A stretch of DNA of 64,000 bases, from NCBI GenBank assembly GCA_949358305.1, contig OX442315.1, forward strand, positions 16,332,427 through 16,396,426, read 5' to 3'. Source of the DNA: Strigamia acuminata. Taxonomy: Eukaryota; Arthropoda; Chilopoda; Geophilomorpha; Linotaeniidae. A model generated the notes under the pieces. It was not told the DNA's origin, ran no database searches, and worked only from the letters and a program-made list of their open reading frames with translations. The stretch's first letter is position 1. Each line of letters begins with the position of its first letter. Of the stretch, positions 22,401 through 30,736 are shown piece by piece. The position numbers were made by a program, and so were the translations under genes.

Positions 22401-25400
22401 TCACTTATTACAATGTCCAAACGCTCAGGGTTAGATTTATTGTTAGATAAATTCTTTTCCCCTTGTTTTCTTGCTTCGAATAAATCGCGTCGGTTTTGCC
22501 ATAATAATTTTTGTTCAAAATTAAATATGAACAGTGCAAATTCAAACATCAGCGATAGTTCGACCACCGGTGGAGGTGGAGGAACAAGCCGTCTTGGTGA
22601 AGTCGAATACGTACGTCGTTCGGGAGTGGAGTTTCGCAACTCTGCCCTCGAATTATTCGCTACAAGTGAAGTTCGTTGGTCCTGTCGGATCGGTGTACCG
22701 ACTCGGGGTTGCTGCACATCCGTACGTTCAGTCGACAGAGCCTCGTGGGACTTTGGAGTCGATGCACGTGGCGCCGAAGTTCGTTCTCGTCTCGGTGAAG
22801 ACGATTTATCTACGGGTAATGGCATTGGAGCGCGTGGCGGCCCACGCGACTTCTTCTAAGTTGCTGGCGGTCTTCCGTTAATACCTCCGTGGTTCAGTTC
22901 CAAACCGTCCGCTGACTGAGCGGAGCGATCTGACGAACTTCCGGGTTGCTGGTTACGGGCCGTGAACTGCTTAGTTTCGGCCAGCGAATTGAAGGATCGT
23001 ATGTCCAAATTGAAATGGCAACAATACGCCTGTAATTCTTCGTCGTCTCGTAGCGTGCGTTCGTCTACGCGTGGAGTGAATGGGTTGTGAGACCTGTTCT
23101 CCTTCTCCTGATTCATCGTCGCGAACAAATCGTGTCGGTGTGTCATGGTAATTTTTATTCAAAATTAACAGATACAGGGTGAACTTCAAAAAAAATCGGC
23201 GATAGATTCGGTGTGAGATCACGTACTATTCGTACGTAACCGACAGAATCGAATAAAATTGGCGATAGGTTCGGTGTTAAAACGTGTACTGTGGGGTACA
23301 CGAAAAACAACAAGAAAATAACGCCCAAAAACACTCAAAATAGATTGGAGTACTGAGGATTTTAATACAACACTAGCGCGGAGAAACAGTCACGCCTAAA
23401 TTAAAACTAGAGAAAGAATAGTATAACTGATTCTTTAAACTTGGTGTGGGCAAAACACACTTAAACTACAAAAATGAAAATACACTTTTTATACTAAACT
23501 AGCACTTAGGAAGGTGCGCTTTAAACTACAATGTTTTAACAAAATTACACTTAACTTTACGGCTTTTTTCGGATGCAAAATGGTCCAAACGAACAAGGTG
23601 GTCACGGTCCAAAATGGTGGTCAAGAGACGTCCAGTCAGTGTGGAGGCAAGAATGCAAGTGGTCTTCACACGTCCCAAAAAATGAATTTTGGGGGTTAAT
23701 CCGTTCAGTGGGATTGGACGAATGAAAAAATGACACATTTGACGTGTGCCACTCATTCATCACCCAACAATGCATTTCCTTTTCTGGATATGCCCCCCAC
23801 TGAGTTTTGGTTCAAATTCTTTTTCGAGAATTTGAACTTTGCCATTCTTGTCAGCCAGATTAACCTGTTTTTTAAGACAAGTCAAAATCGCCCATTCTCC
23901 ACAGCTGCTTGACAATCTCCAGTCTCTTTGTAAAGAGAAAATTGTTTTTATTTCTTTTTCGGGAAATAATCACAAAATACTACCATTAGTCACATTTTTG
24001 GTGAGAAAATATGACCTCTTCAGACTACCATCCAAGTGTCGTTAACTTTTCGTACAAAAAGTTAAAGTTCAAGCATTTTGATTAGAAATAACTTAAACAA
24101 TGGACAGCATCGTAAATTCTTCTAGTTGTAGAAACTTCTGTTTGTTTGTCGAGAATCAAAACTTTTTATTCAAAAGAAATGATCCAACAAACGTCTGGCA
24201 CATTTATTTATATTTTTCGCGAAATAATAAATAGCGTACGGTAGTCTACTTGTTACACATTCTTGTGAGAAAAATGCAACTAGACTCGGGAGACAGTGTT
24301 CAAATAATATTTTCGATATCGATGAGCGACTGCATGTTTGTCATAAAGTAATGAATGGGTGCAAATGGCAATGCGCAAAACACCCAAAATCTACCTCAAA
24401 CAAGTGGATTTTAGTTTTCCAGATAAGTTTGACTTTTCTGGAAAACTGATTTGTTTAAATGATCAGTTTTCCAGAAAAGTAAATTTCGCATTTTCACTTA
24501 TCTGGATAAGTGAGTACATGTAAACATGGTAAATGACTTATGGAAAAGGAAAAATGGAGAAGTGACTTCTCCCTTTACAAACTGCACACATCTACAGTAT
24601 AATTTAAAAAAAAATTGGTGTATACTCTGACTCACTGTAAGGTAGTAGGGAGTTCCTATTGGCCGAGCCATTTCACTGGTGTACATAAAAGTAGGCCAAA
24701 ATACCCAAAATGCAATGGAAGCCATTTTGTGTGCTTTCCAGACATAACAATCAAGCATTGAAATTCAAAAATTGTTTGCTTTCCTGACTAAGCAACCAAT
24801 AAATTGAACGAACTAAACAATCAGGTATTTGGATAAAATAACATCATAAAACATTGCTTTATGGCTTTTTAAAACATTTTATTATTAAATAAAAGCTTAT
24901 TAATATCATTCAAACCATTACAATAATCACACAAATTTAAAACACAAAAAAACTACATTTCCTGGTGGTGGATGGTATACAGGCATCAGTTGGGAGTCAA
25001 CAGGCTCGGCCAATAGGAACTCCCTACTACCTTACAGTGAGTCAGAGTATAATTACCAAGAAAAAATGAAATTAATAATATTTAATACACAGTCGAAACT
25101 CTTTGTAACGAATTATCGATATAACGAATTGTTAGAAATGATTTGGTTGGCCAGCCATAGAACACCATGTTAAATATTTCAATATAACGAATTACCATAT
25201 TGCTTCGAATAAACGCCGGGGCGTTTAGTAGTTGTTTCAACTCGCCCGCCCGGCGCTTATTCAGTTCCGGCGCATAACTGAAAAATGGCCGATTTTTCGT
25301 TAAAAATCGCCGAATTTTCGCTAAAATGATCATTTTTTCGTAAAAATCACCGACTTTTTTTTGCAAAAATCGGTGATTTTTAGGGACCCGTTTATTCGGG

Positions 25401-27028
25401 GCCGGCGACAATTGCTGAAATCGCTGCTGAGTGCCCGGCGTTTAAAAACGCCCGCCGTTAAATCGAGGCAGTACGGTATTCGTTATAACAAGCATGTTTT
25501 TATGTACACTGTATTACCCACAAGCCTTTGTTATAAAGAATTTTCAAAACTGAGACTGAACATCCGATGCCCATATTTAGAAACTAAAGAAAAATAAAAA
25601 AATTACTGTTTTAAAATGGCTGCCAAGCAAAAGGCAATTTTGATTCAGGACAAGTTGAACATTATTAATGCCATTGACAATGGCAAGAAGCCATCAATTG
25701 TAGCAAATGAGTTTAATTTGTCTAGTTATACAGGGTGTCCTAAAAGTCTGTACCCCTCCAAATATTTCTTGAGCAATTGCATCTAGGCCAAGTTTAATGA
25801 AGCGATCGTATAGGAAGTTGGGTAAGAGCAATCCAATGACGTCATCAAATTTGACCTTGAAGGTCATTTTCAAGGTCATTCACTTGCTAACTTCTAAACC
25901 AATTAGGTTAGAGCAAAAAAGTCAATTACAAAGTTGTAGAGCACCATCAAATTAGTACTATCCAACTTATCTCAGTCATCTTAAGTTAAATGTTTTCCTT
26001 TTAAAAAAGAGACAAATCAGCTCAAATAAACCCAGCCATTGTGACAAAACTTATATTTATATTACAAAAATACTAAATTACTTAAATAAACGTATTCAAA
26101 TGTGCATCCTTATGCAAGTAAACAAGAAAAACTACTGCCTTTTTTAATGCCTCAATGATTATTTTATCACAAAAATAAAAAATTTTACGTTGCTGATTTT
26201 TCTTCTAATTTGTCTCTTTTTTTAAAAGGAAAACATTTAACTTAAGATGACTAAGATAAGTTGGATAGTACTAATTTGATGGTGCTCTACAACTTTGTAA
26301 TTGACTTTTTTGCTCTAACCTGATTGGTTTAGAAGTTAGCAAGTGAATGACCTTGAAAATGACCTTCAAGGTCAAATTTGATGACGTCATTGGATTGCTC
26401 TTACCCAACTTCCTATACGATCGCTTTATCAAAGTTGGCCTAGATGCAATTGCTCAGGAAATATTTGGAGGGGTACAGACTTTTAGGACACCCTGTATAA
26501 TTTTCAACAATTTTAAAGAATTGGGATAAAATTAACATGAAACTTGCATGTTTATGAATAAATAATATTATTTTTGATGAAATTTAATTTTTTTTAGCTG
26601 TATCGTTTTAACGAACTCTCATTATAACGAATCGATTTTTCCGGTCCCTTGCGATTCGTTATAAAGAGTTTCGACTGTATTACTGTAGATTACCTAGATA
26701 CAATACTCCCAATGCACATTGAAACTTGAGGATCTAAATATCTATTCAAAATTCCACCAATATTCATGAAAAGCCCTTGACCAATGACAGTCGTTGTCTG
26801 AATCCACATCAGGTCACTGATGTTAATATTGGCATTAGAACCAAATACTCGTAAGTAAGAAGTGATGTATGGTATCATATTTCCTTTGATGAATGCAACG
26901 TCATAAAAAAATTCAAATTTAGTTGGTAAATACTTACCCATGCTGTACGCATATCCAAAAGTCAGGAGCAACAACATACATCCACACAACACAACATAAC
27001 CTCTAATACAATAATTATTTTTAACCAT
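13474..27028 (-). CDS. MFS transporter copy D (OFA-like) with a 10.4-kb transposon-filled intron
   Basis: Ten exons on the minus strand: 27028-26938, 26883-26694, 16309-16183, 16123-15996, 15927-15750, 15211-15077, 14101-13979, 13924-13715, 13660-13561 and 13502-13474. The joined frame is open for 436 aa and every exon length except the first and last equals its counterpart in copy C. Exons 1-2 encode MLLLLTFGYAYSMGN and MIPYITSYLRVFGSNANINI. Exon 8 encodes YGGKFMYGFWVVGVYLFFSG and ITAEKFGLKYAGVNYGLVF. It is closest to copy E, including the flank upstream of exon 1 (GGAACACACTAGA). Intron 2 (26693-16310) carries an 8.2-kb TIR element, a MITE and a pogo element with another MITE inside. The coding exons show no lesion, so the gene may still work if that intron is spliced. 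Alternatively the exon 1-2 block and the exon 3-10 block may now be separate broken pieces. Confidence 0.75.
14167..14576. mobile_element. MITE in intron 6 of copy D
   Basis: The ends CAAGGTATTCACAAAGTT and (complement) CAGGATGTTCACAAAGTT are inverted repeats flanked by TA, suggesting a Tc1/mariner-type MITE of about 410 bp. It contains a second inverted pair: CCACCCCAACGTTGATCTAT (about 14259) and its complement (about 14447). Confidence 0.65.
15541..15737. mobile_element. MITE, 197 bp, 12 bases from the exon 5 donor
   Basis: CTCCCTCTGTTCCAAATTAT at the left and the complement of the right end, CTCCCTCTGACCCAAATTAT, form the inverted repeat, continuing through ATAGTATACATTTCT. TA flanks both sides, as in Tc1/mariner (Stowaway-like) MITEs. 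It sits 12 bases beyond the exon 5 donor of copy D and is read as part of intron 5. Confidence 0.8.
16740..18110. repeat. Array of unrelated perfect stem-loops
   Basis: Successive perfect hairpins follow one another with different stems but similar short loops. Examples: TATAATCAC-cgtaaa-GTGATTATA, ATAGTTA-cacaa-TAACTAT, AAATGGCT-tgtgag-AGCCATTT, TTATAAATGT-tttaag-ACATTTATAA, GTAAACT-gttgcg-AGTTTAC, AACTAAACT-tttccg-AGTTTAGTT, ACTTCCT-gttgcg-AGGAAGT, CCATTGCTC-caatga-GAGCAATGG, and just beyond, CACATAAAA-gttgca-TTTTATGTG. Short open frames here (for example 16916-17206) have no protein features. Confidence 0.8.
18735..20125. repeat. Minisatellite, about 11 copies of a 125-base unit
   Basis: GTAAACACAAGAAATTAATC recurs about every 123-131 bases (18818, 18944, 19073 and on to 20100), with one or two bases changed in some copies. 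Each unit also contains TTTAATATTTCGATTAAAAA and TTCAAAAGAAAATTTGCTG. The unit is itself built of stem-loops: TTTAATATTT/AAAATATTAAA, GTTTA-TTTCT/AGAAA-GTAAAC and ATTTTC/GAAAAT. It lies inside the 8.2-kb element. Confidence 0.9.
20950..22330. repeat. Stem-loop-rich segment with internal direct repeats
   Basis: A roughly 65-base block (GTTTGCTCCTAGAGGGAGAA and flanks) is repeated at about 21165-21235 and 21283-21345. GCGAAATAATAAATAAAGTA recurs at about 21035 and 21677, with a related copy near 24217. Stem-loops include GTTTATTTTC-ttgta-GGAAAATAAAC (about 22288) and TTAATATTT-ctacc-AAAATATTAA. No gene is seen. Confidence 0.7.
22358..23146 (-). pseudogene. Degenerate reading frame inside the TIR element
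   Basis: On the minus strand ATG 23146 opens 96 codons ending in TAG (22858-22856). The same frame then continues another 165 codons to 22358. The first part has NRSHNPFTPRVDERT and NLDIRSFNSLAET. After the stop comes an Arg/Ser/Pro-rich stretch (SSSPRRERTSAPRASTPKS, PERRTYSTSPRRLVPPPPP), which looks disordered. I do not recognise a family. This is the only GC-richer part of the element. Its start (MTHRHDLFATM) is repeated in related form within the frame (NRRDLFEARKQ, about 22500) and at about 20960 (MTHRQDLLETM), each preceded by the same AT-rich leader. It may be a degraded element protein or a captured host exon. The TAG could also be the end of a splice acceptor (AACTTAG). Confidence 0.4.
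24623..25049. mobile_element. MITE, about 427 bp, in intron 2 of copy D
   Basis: TACTCTGACTCACTGTAAGG and the following 28 bases (to GGCCGAGCC at about 24667) occur as an exact inverted copy at about 25002-25049. TA flanks both sides. It has no coding content. Confidence 0.8.
25090..26677 (+). mobile_element. pogo/Tigger-type element, truncated, with nested MITE
   Basis: The ends CAGTCGAAACTCTTTGTAAC and (complement) CAGTCGAAACTCTTTATAAC form the inverted repeat; TA follows the right end. This sequence type is typical of pogo/Tigger elements. Inside, ATG 25616 starts AAKQKAILIQDKLNIINAI, then KPSIVANEFNLS. This is the N-terminal helix-turn-helix of pogo/CENP-B-like transposases. The frame is cut at 25729 by an inserted MITE, and the DDE domain is absent, so the copy is dead. 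Confidence 0.8.
25731..26495. mobile_element. Foldback MITE (765 bp) nested in the pogo element
   Basis: Very long inverted arms of about 265 bases: CAGGGTGTCCTAAAAGTCTG at the left is complemented at the right end. Both arms encode the same chance frame (MTLKMTFKVKFDDVIG) on opposite strands. TA flanks both sides. The two arms differ at only a few positions over the parts compared, suggesting a recent insertion. Confidence 0.85.
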
Positions 27029-28353
27029 TCTGGATTATTGTTGCTGTTGCAAATTTTTATCATCAGCACTGTATAGTGGGAAACAATGGAACAAAACAAA
27101 AGTTAATTGCCTAGTGTATGAAGTAAGAAATAAATTTCATAAAATCAAAGAATGTGTTCTGGAACACACTAGAAGTGCTAATATGCTTTATTTGAGCACA
27201 AATCACAACTTTACGACCCTCTCCTGAGTTGACACAGCTGTTCTATAAAAATATAATTTTTAATTTAACTATAATTTTTTAAAGTTATTAATGGCAAAGC
27301 TGTTGGAAATGTATCACTGTATAAAACGGGGGATATAAATATACGAGTAGAAATTAAAAATGTAACACCTCTATTTCTGGCCTTAAAACATAAGTGGTTC
27401 AAGTTTGAACTAGGCATACGGTGGGGGGCAAAAGTAAGTTTACAACAGCTACTTTCAAAGTTAAGAGCTTATACCTTTAAAAAATTATAATGCTAGAACC
27501 ATGAAAATTTAATCCTGTATTCATTAAAATCTGTACCATTATTCAATTAAATTTTCAGAATTTTTATTCTATTGGTTTTTAAATTTAAAAAAAAATTAAA
27601 AACCAAACCGAAAAAATTATCTTGGAAACCGTTAGAGATAGACAGAAATTTCCAACTGTAAACTTGTAGAGCAACATTTATTTAGTCTAAAAATGACTAC
27701 TCTTCAAATCTTTTGTACTAAAAAAGTTTTAAGAAAATTGCAATTTTCTGAAGTAGACACAAGTCAAAGAAAAAATGCCCCAAATTGAAAAAGTGAAAAA
27801 AAAAACGTGCTGATTAGACGTAAAATGACCTAAAAAATCGATTCCCCCAGTTGGAATTTGCATATCTAGCACCGTTGCAGAAATATGGGCAGGAGACTGA
27901 GTTTTTAAAAAGAGAAAGTTGTCAAAACCCCAAGGTCAAGTTTTGGGTCACCAAAGAATTGCCTCACCCAACTTTAGTACTTTGCCATCATTGGATTAGA
28001 TGCATTGTCAGCACTTTCAGAAATATTTAGTAGAGAACCAGACTTTTCTTCCACCCTGTATAAATCAGTTATATTAATGTTTAATAGCGCTACAGTATAA
28101 ACGACAATTGATAAATCAAAACCATAGTTATTTTGCTGCTAAGCCCCTAGTCTGGTTTCTGTTTGGGATATTCTTCCAGGGCAGCTTTAGACCAATTTTC
28201 ATACTGATAAGATACGCTATTAAAACTTTTCTTTTGAAACTAAAAGTGCGGTGCCTTCCTAATCAATGGTGTGAGAATTGTTGTATGCTGAAATATAGCA
28301 CTATAGTTTTTTTTACTGATCTTTGAAAACTTTTAGGTGTCTATTGATAAGTA
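27029..28353. other. 5' flank of copy D, no gene seen
   Basis: The first 300 bases resemble the region upstream of copy E (36360-36620: GGAACACACTAGA, TTTGAGCACA, GCTGTTGGAAATGTATCACT), so D and E are segmental duplicates including promoters. After that come AT-rich sequence and a MITE-like end, CTTCCACCCTGTATA, near 28050. Confidence 0.5.
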
Positions 28354-28649
28354 CGCCTTGTACATAAAAAACATCCCAGTCCAGCTTGTAGCTCACTTGC
28401 AGAATGATTGTTTTTGGCTGTAGCCACCAGGTAGTGCAAAAACTCACTATGTTGTGACAAATTGACATTTAAATGATGTCACACAATCACCTTCACATCA
28501 TGGGTTTAGGTGATTGTGTGTCATCATTTAAATGTCAATTTGTCACAACATATCAGTGAGTTTTTGCACTACCTGGTGGATACAGCCAAAAACACTTATT
28601 CTGCAAGTGAGCTTCAAGCTGAACTGGGACGTTTTTTATGTTCAAGGCG
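28354..28649. repeat. 296-base near-perfect hairpin
   Basis: Two arms of about 140 bases are reverse complements with few mismatches. CGCCTTGTACATAAAAAACA at the left is complemented at the right end, and CACACAATCACCTT meets AGGTGATTGTGTG around a 14-base loop (about 28494-28507). It could be a foldback transposon or a long-hairpin RNA source. No coding frame is convincing. Confidence 0.85.
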
Positions 28650-28892
28650 GCACATTCTGGCTTATACGAGTCTCACCAATATAAACTTGAATCACAATTT
28701 TTCTTTTGATGTTAAACACCTCTACACCCCATCTCTTGTCTAGGCTGTTGCAATTGCGCATAACAATGTGACCCCAGGACTGGACTCTTTCTGACCGCTT
28801 GCCTTGTATTGGGGACACTGACCAAAAACAAAACGTATTCTTCTTTGATTGGTTGGCACCCTCCTCCGCTGCAGTATACGGTATCTCTCAAT

Positions 28893-29663
28893 TAGGCATG
28901 AGAACGGGACTAATTTTTGAGTCCCGACCCGTCCCGTGTCCCGAAATTTTAAACTTTTCGAGGCCCGAACCGTCCTGTGTCCTGAAATTTTGAATTACGT
29001 ACCGTAATAGCCCGTTTATTGCCGCATGCCGTTGGGCTTGGGTTTATCATCGTTTTCAAATCTCGCTCAAAAAGCCTATACCGGCATGCGGGTATAGAGC
29101 GAAACATGCCGGTATAAGTAAAAAAACTGCTCATTTAAACAAGAAAATCAATTCTTGTTTAAATGAGCCCAGGTGAATAATTCTGTTACAATTTGGGCCT
29201 GAAATTTAAGTTTTCTTGATATTCTGAAGATTACTATTACATTTTTGGGAAAATTTATAGAAATTTAGGCCAATTTCCTACATCTTGGACATCTAAATAT
29301 GCGTTTTAAGCATGTTTTGGGCTCAAAATAAAAAAAAAATTCTTACTCACTTACACCGGCATGCTGTTAAAAACGGGGTTTATCGTCATGCCGGTAATAC
29401 ACGCTGTATATCGACATGTGGCAATAAGTGGGGTAATACGGTAATAAGCGCGTATTACGTCACACTATAGATGAAAAATAAAATGAAATAAGATAAAATG
29501 ACCCAACTCGTCTCGTCCCGAATCCCGCATAAGGCAACTTTAACAAGTCCTGTCCCGCCCCGAATCCCGCGTATGGCAACTTTAACAAGTCCCGTTCCGT
29601 CCCGAATCCCACTGCGAGACCGGGACCGGGTCCGGGTCTATCCCGGTCCCGTTCTCATGCCTA
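28893..29663. mobile_element. Non-autonomous hAT element, 771 bp, exact 8-base target duplication
   Basis: The ends TAGGCATGAGAACGGGAC and its complement lie inside identical 8-base flanks CTCTCAAT (28885-28892 and 29664-29671). An 8-base duplication is the hAT hallmark. Subterminal regions repeat GTCCCGNCCCG-like words on both sides. The middle contains repeated GCCGGTAT/CCGGCATGC words and a perfect 16-base hairpin (CTCATTTAAACAAGAA and its complement, about 29134-29166). The Pro/Arg-rich open frame at 29498-29773 is only a by-product of the CCCG repeats. Confidence 0.85.
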
Positions 29664-29671
29664 CTCTCAAT

Positions 29672-30736
29672 CAACTGGCTGCCCTATCTAGGGTAACCAC
29701 TATGCTCAGAATAAGCCTGCCACTTGGTAATTTCCTTAGACTATCGATGAGGGAATTATCGAGTGCCAGTTAAATTAACCTTAGGAAGCACAAGGTTATA
29801 CGCGTTTAGGGATAAGTATTTTATTGAAGAAGAAAATTCTTTTCTTCTTGATTTTTTTTTGCTAAACATTTGAGACTTTATTTAGGTAAAATTTGGAGTG
29901 ATTGATCCTTTATGTAATTAAATATTCAACTTAGAAATTTTATCCCCCTTAAAGCTCCAGCATAACTTTTAAGCAAGCTTTGCTGCATTAGTAAAGAGCA
30001 CATCAGTTAACAGCTTTTGGCTTTTACCAGTAGTGTTTAAAACCACCATCAGATGGTTCAAGCTTATTTATTTTTATCGTTCACGTTTGTGCCCTCTATA
30101 AAATTAGTTGCGAACTTAAAACAAACTAAATGGTGCTTTTAACAATCGACCTAAAAATTGTCCCTAAATGCATGCCTTAAGGTGCGTTTTCATGTGCGTT
30201 TTTTTTCTGTCGCGCCATTCTAAAAATCGCACGCGGTGCATTCACGCACGGTTTTCATAAGCAAAATATGACTTCTGATTTTAACTGTGAATGCACCTTC
30301 ATTTAAATTGATTTTTCTGAATTATCTGAAGGTCTGGATGAAGACGTCATTTGTTATAATGATTCTACGGCTTTAACAAAGACAAATGGAATCCCATGAT
30401 CTTCGTCTTTAGAATGTCAAATCAAGACCACTGTCATGCGTCTTTAAACCCGTACCAGTTAAGCTTTAGAGAAACATATTCAATTGTAAAGTCGTTAAGT
30501 ATCATTTATTTAGTATAATGGCATTGCAAAAGATGTTACTGGAAAATATTTTTTAGACAAAGCATGAAATTAAATAACATTTTTAACCAAAAATGATTTT
30601 TGATAATAAACGATGTAAAAAAAATGACCAGAAGCATCCAATCAATAAAAACACTACAGGAACAATGATAATGAAACCAATTTTGCAATATCATACTATC
30701 AGTCACAATAGCAGAAAATATTCACATTGTTTACAT
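29672..30736. other. Intergenic region with one small MITE
   Basis: No gene. At about 30179-30300 the ends AAGGTGCGTTTTCA and TGTGAATGCACCTT form an imperfect inverted repeat of a 120-base MITE. The rest is AT-rich and contains the 3' flank of copy E. Confidence 0.4.

Larger units (their letters stand above)
16356..24530. mobile_element. 8.2-kb terminal-inverted-repeat element packed with hairpins
   Basis: 16357-16400 is the exact reverse complement of 24487-24530 (outer bases ACCATGTTTACATGTACTCA, then CACTTATCCAGATAAGTG). Similarity continues inward in degenerate form (TTTGTGGAAAACTG against TTTCTGGAAAACTG). TAAAT flanks both ends (16351-16355, 24530-24534) and may be the target duplication. 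The interior has no recognisable transposase. In order it holds a chain of short hairpins (about 16740-18110), AT-rich stem-loops, an 11-copy minisatellite (18735-20125), more stem-loops with internal direct repeats (20950-22330), a GC-richer reading frame on the minus strand (22358-23146) and further stem-loops. It fills most of intron 2 of transporter copy D. It may be a large non-autonomous or foldback-like transposon; I cannot place it in a superfamily. Confidence 0.8.

Noticed and set aside
29498-29773. Pro/Arg-rich 91-codon frame
   Set aside because: It is explained by CCCG-word repeats of the hAT element and crosses the element's right end.
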